From NCBI GenBank assembly GCA_964508705.1, contig CAZDUS010000042.1:1-18066 (forward strand): a stretch of 18,066 nucleotides of DNA, in the 5' to 3' direction. Source of the stretch: CAZDUS01 sp964508705. Its GTDB lineage: Bacteria > Verrucomicrobiota > Kiritimatiellia > CAIKKV01 > CAITUY01. Below are positions 15,888 through 18,066 of this stretch, in pieces; the stretch's first letter is position 1, and each line of letters starts with the position of its first letter. The position numbers and the translations under genes are program-made. The notes beneath the pieces were generated by a model, which made no database searches, was not told the DNA's origin, and saw nothing but the letters and a program-made list of their open reading frames with translations.

Positions 15888-17909
15888 TTAGCACCCCGCG
15901 CTTTTCCTTTTTGGAGGTTCCGGGGCAGGCGACGCCGACTTGGTTGGAATCGATGTCGGCGTGACAGGTTTAACGGCTGGTGCCATGACTGGGGTGGCAA
16001 TGGCGGGCGCCGGAATCAGGCCGGACGAATTCCAATAGGCTTCCAATCCTCCAAAAAGCACCTTAATCGGCCGGGCGGTTTTCTGGGAAAGTATACCCCC
16101 TACTGCCATCGCAAGCGAACCGTCACGATCCACAATCACAAGCGGAACCACACCGTTCAGGTATGCCGAATTGTCAATCATCTCTCCGATATCCACATTC
16201 ATTGAGCCGGGCAGATTGAAATCAGCGAACTGCGCCGAAGGCCGAACATCCACAACCTCAAAGGTCCCCGGTAGATCCATGATCATGCGTTTGAGCTCTG
16301 CGGCGTCAATGCGGTCAGGCAGTTTAACGGCTCGCACAGGTGTAGCGGATGGTCCATGCCCACCTCCTGTGGCACTCACGGTTGGCAAGCCCGCGGCAAT
16401 CCATGCCTCACTGCCGCCATCCATGTTGCGCACGTCCTTGAAGCCAAGCTTCAACAACACGGAGCCGCCCATGCTCGATCGGTACGCCGAATTGCATACA
16501 GTAAGAACCGGCATATTCTTGGCAAGGCGCTTGCCATCGACAAATAGCTTGTTGATTGGAATGTTGAGTATGTTGCCAATGCGCAAAGCCATCCACTCGG
16601 ACGGAAGCCGCACGTCCACGATTATCGGCGCCGTGCCGACCTGCATTTCCTTGTGAAGGCTTTGCGCCTGCACCAGTTTCAGTGATCCCACAGGCAATCC
16701 TGCTGTCTTCCATCCTTCCGTCGCCCCTTGCAGGAAACCGGCAGGCGTATCATAGCCGATCCGTTTCAGACGGGATGCAGACTCAAGCACTTCCTGATTT
16801 GATCCAATCAGGACAAACGGTTCGCCCCACGGAATCATGATGCCCGTCCATGTTTCAAACCGTCCGCGAATTCCGATATTGATCGCACCCTGCGGGTGTG
16901 TGGCGGCAAACGCCTTGGCGTCACGCACATCCACGAGCCAAGTGCCCTTCTTCGCCATGGCTGACACCTCAGGGGCAGTCAAAGCCGCTGGCATGATCTT
17001 ATCCCTCGCAACAAGCGCTGGCCCGTCATGATTCATCTTCGCGTTGTGCTTGAAGTATTGTGGGGCTTCTGGAAGGCCGTCAATCACGGCCATGACATAT
17101 GAAGTCAAATCTTTGTGCTGGAGATAGGGGTTGTCCCGCTTCTGCTCGCCGAAAGTGGACACCGGCTTGTCGCTCAAGTGGGCGCCGCAAAGCGAGCCTG
17201 CGCCGTGCGCAGGGTACAGTTTTGTTTCGTCAGGAATTTTCGATAGTTTGTCACGCCAAGTATAATATCCAAGCTCCGCGAGAGAGGCAGCGCTCATGCC
17301 CTCGCCCAAAAGATCAGGGCGGCCCACACTACCAATGAACATGGTGTCACCGGTAAATACAAAATCCGGTTTCTCTGTCGAACCCAGATAGACAAGCATA
17401 CACGTTCCGTCTGGCGTGTGGCCGGGAGTCGTGATAACCACGCCCCGCACTTTGCCAACCTTGACTTCATCGTTGTCCTTCAGGGGCTTGTGCGGATATA
17501 GCGCCTTGGTATCGGCATTAATCAGAATCTCGGCGCCGGTAGCCTTTGCCAACTCCATGTGCCCGGCCACAAAATCCGCGTGGGAATGGGTCAAATACAC
17601 TTTCGTAATCTTCAGGCCTAGCTCCTTAGCGTCCATCAGATACCGATCAATGTCTCGGGCAGGATCCACAATCAGCGCTTCGCCACCGCTACCAATCAAG
17701 TACGAATAGTGGGATAGGACCCCCAGATTATATTGCCGGAAGACAACATCAGGCGTTTTCAGCTCAGTCTCCTTGACGAGCTGCACGCTGGCCGCCTCGT
17801 CACCGTGTGTCGCAGCCTCTGCATCGCCGGACACCGCGGCCCCCCATGTCGTAACTGAAGTCAGGAAGACCGCCATCGCCAATAATATGTTGAAACAACG
17901 CCTTTTCAT
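15888..17909 (-). CDS. Exported persulfide-dioxygenase-like metallo-beta-lactamase fused to three rhodanese domains, C-terminal Cys tail
   Basis: The 673-residue protein begins with a signal peptide (MKRR, then hydrophobic ~6-20; cleavage probably near residue 24-25). Residues ~55-300 are a metallo-beta-lactamase domain with THSHADF (His108, His110, Asp112), TPGHT (His164), TGDTMF (Asp188) and PAHG (His235). His108, His164 and Asp188 match the iron ligands of ETHE1-type persulfide dioxygenases, which oxidise glutathione persulfide to sulfite. Phe113 replaces the final His of HxHxDH, which is compatible with a single-iron site. Three rhodanese domains follow: the first (~310-405) has IGSNQEV and the third (~530-630) has VDRDGSL at the active loop, both without Cys, while the second (~415-510) has VCNSAYRSS with Cys472. 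A Pro/Ala/Thr-rich tail (~632-668) ends KRKSAGC. AAGGAGAT lies just upstream of the ATG. It is the first gene of the three-gene sulfur operon. Confidence 0.93.
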   Translation of the reverse strand: MKRRCFNILLAMAVFLTSVTTWGAAVSGDAEAATHGDEAASVQLVKETELKTPDVVFRQYNLGVLSHYSYLIGSGGEALIVDPARDIDRYLMDAKELGLKITKVYLTHSHADFVAGHMELAKATGAEILINADTKALYPHKPLKDNDEVKVGKVRGVVITTPGHTPDGTCMLVYLGSTEKPDFVFTGDTMFIGSVGRPDLLGEGMSAASLAELGYYTWRDKLSKIPDETKLYPAHGAGSLCGAHLSDKPVSTFGEQKRDNPYLQHKDLTSYVMAVIDGLPEAPQYFKHNAKMNHDGPALVARDKIMPAALTAPEVSAMAKKGTWLVDVRDAKAFAATHPQGAINIGIRGRFETWTGIMIPWGEPFVLIGSNQEVLESASRLKRIGYDTPAGFLQGATEGWKTAGLPVGSLKLVQAQSLHKEMQVGTAPIIVDVRLPSEWMALRIGNILNIPINKLFVDGKRLAKNMPVLTVCNSAYRSSMGGSVLLKLGFKDVRNMDGGSEAWIAAGLPTVSATGGGHGPSATPVRAVKLPDRIDAAELKRMIMDLPGTFEVVDVRPSAQFADFNLPGSMNVDIGEMIDNSAYLNGVVPLVIVDRDGSLAMAVGGILSQKTARPIKVLFGGLEAYWNSSGLIPAPAIATPVMAPAVKPVTPTSIPTKSASPAPEPPKRKSAGC

Positions 17910-17966
17910 GAATATCTCCTTTTACTGGCAAAGCTCGCAAATATCAGACTGAACAAACCTTTAAAT

Positions 17967-17995
17967 TTTATACAGCAAGAATTATAGCTCGTCAA
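17967..17995 (-). promoter_or_regulatory. Strong candidate sigma70-type promoter of the sulfur operon
   Basis: On the reverse strand TTGACG (17990-17995) and TATAAA (17967-17972) are separated by exactly 17 bases; both boxes match consensus at five of six bases. Transcription would begin near 17960, giving a leader of about 50 bases before the ATG at 17909, which has its own AAGGAGAT ribosome binding site at 17914-17921. An AT-rich stretch surrounds the -10 box. I could not identify a clear operator for a persulfide-sensing repressor, and no regulator gene lies in the window. The remaining bases to 18066 hold nothing I can assign. Confidence 0.7.
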
Positions 17996-18066
17996 GTACC
18001 AACGCCTATTCAGCTGGGCGAGGTCGGGTACATCGTGACCCCCCTCTTAAGAAGATAGGGGTGGTA

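Noticed and set aside
17574..17586. Loss of the last His in the metallo-beta-lactamase HxHxDH motif (Phe113) as a sign of an inactive enzyme
   Set aside because: The ligands expected for the single iron of persulfide dioxygenases (His108, His164, Asp188) are all present, so inactivity does not follow.
18038..18065. Imperfect stem of ACCCC and GGGGT at the right edge
   Set aside because: Only about five pairs, no T-run on the relevant strand, and the neighbouring gene is outside the window, so a terminator call is not supported.
1..18066. CRISPR arrays, tRNA or rRNA genes, insertion sequences, phage or toxin-antitoxin genes
   Set aside because: No regularly spaced repeats, cloverleaf, transposase-like protein or terminal inverted repeats were seen on either strand.

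Overview
The window looks like chromosomal DNA of a Gram-negative bacterium with GC content around the mid-50s percent (judged by eye, not counted). Clues to its affiliation are an AlaRS N-terminus of the 'RVSGKHNDLEEVG...YHHTFFEMLGNWSFGDY' subtype, a fused PabB-PabC protein, an EF-G-2-like paralogue and a secreted lipoprotein. Together these suggest the PVC superphylum (Verrucomicrobiota, Kiritimatiellota or Lentisphaerota). This is an inference with modest confidence.

Layout. 1-508 (-) is the N-terminal part of alaS, running off the left edge, with a good sigma70-type promoter. Divergent from it at 672-2423 (+) is a fused aminodeoxychorismate synthase / lyase (PabBC) for p-aminobenzoate and folate synthesis. 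It collides tail-to-tail with 2416-3084 (-), a small CBM9/DOMON-like carbohydrate-binding-domain protein. Divergent from that is 3323-5188 (+), a large lipoprotein of unknown function with a possible (beta/alpha)-barrel region. 5246-11190 (-) is a compact housekeeping block, read right to left: an EF-G-2-like GTPase, a PflX-type radical SAM protein translationally coupled to it, yebC, ruvC, ruvA and ruvB. 11308-13098 (-) is an MsbA-like ABC exporter. 13120-13321 is a non-coding gap rich in dyad symmetries.

The most unusual part is the three-gene operon 17909-13322 (-), driven by a near-consensus promoter (TTGACG, 17 bp, TATAAA) and a strong ribosome binding site. It encodes (i) an exported metallo-beta-lactamase-fold protein of the persulfide dioxygenase type followed by three rhodanese domains and a Pro/Ala-rich tail ending in a C-terminal Cys; (ii) one half of a YeeE/YedE-type sulfur transporter; (iii) the other transporter half fused to three more rhodanese domains. 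In each three-rhodanese protein only one domain keeps the catalytic cysteine. Topology reasoning places all six rhodanese domains outside the cytoplasmic membrane, next to the transporter. I read this as a periplasmic sulfane-sulfur handling and uptake module. The idea that the C-terminal Cys is a swinging-arm sulfur carrier, by analogy with SoxY, is a hypothesis.

No tRNA, rRNA, CRISPR array, insertion sequence or convincing rho-independent terminator was found. Every gap between genes is shorter than 300 bases.
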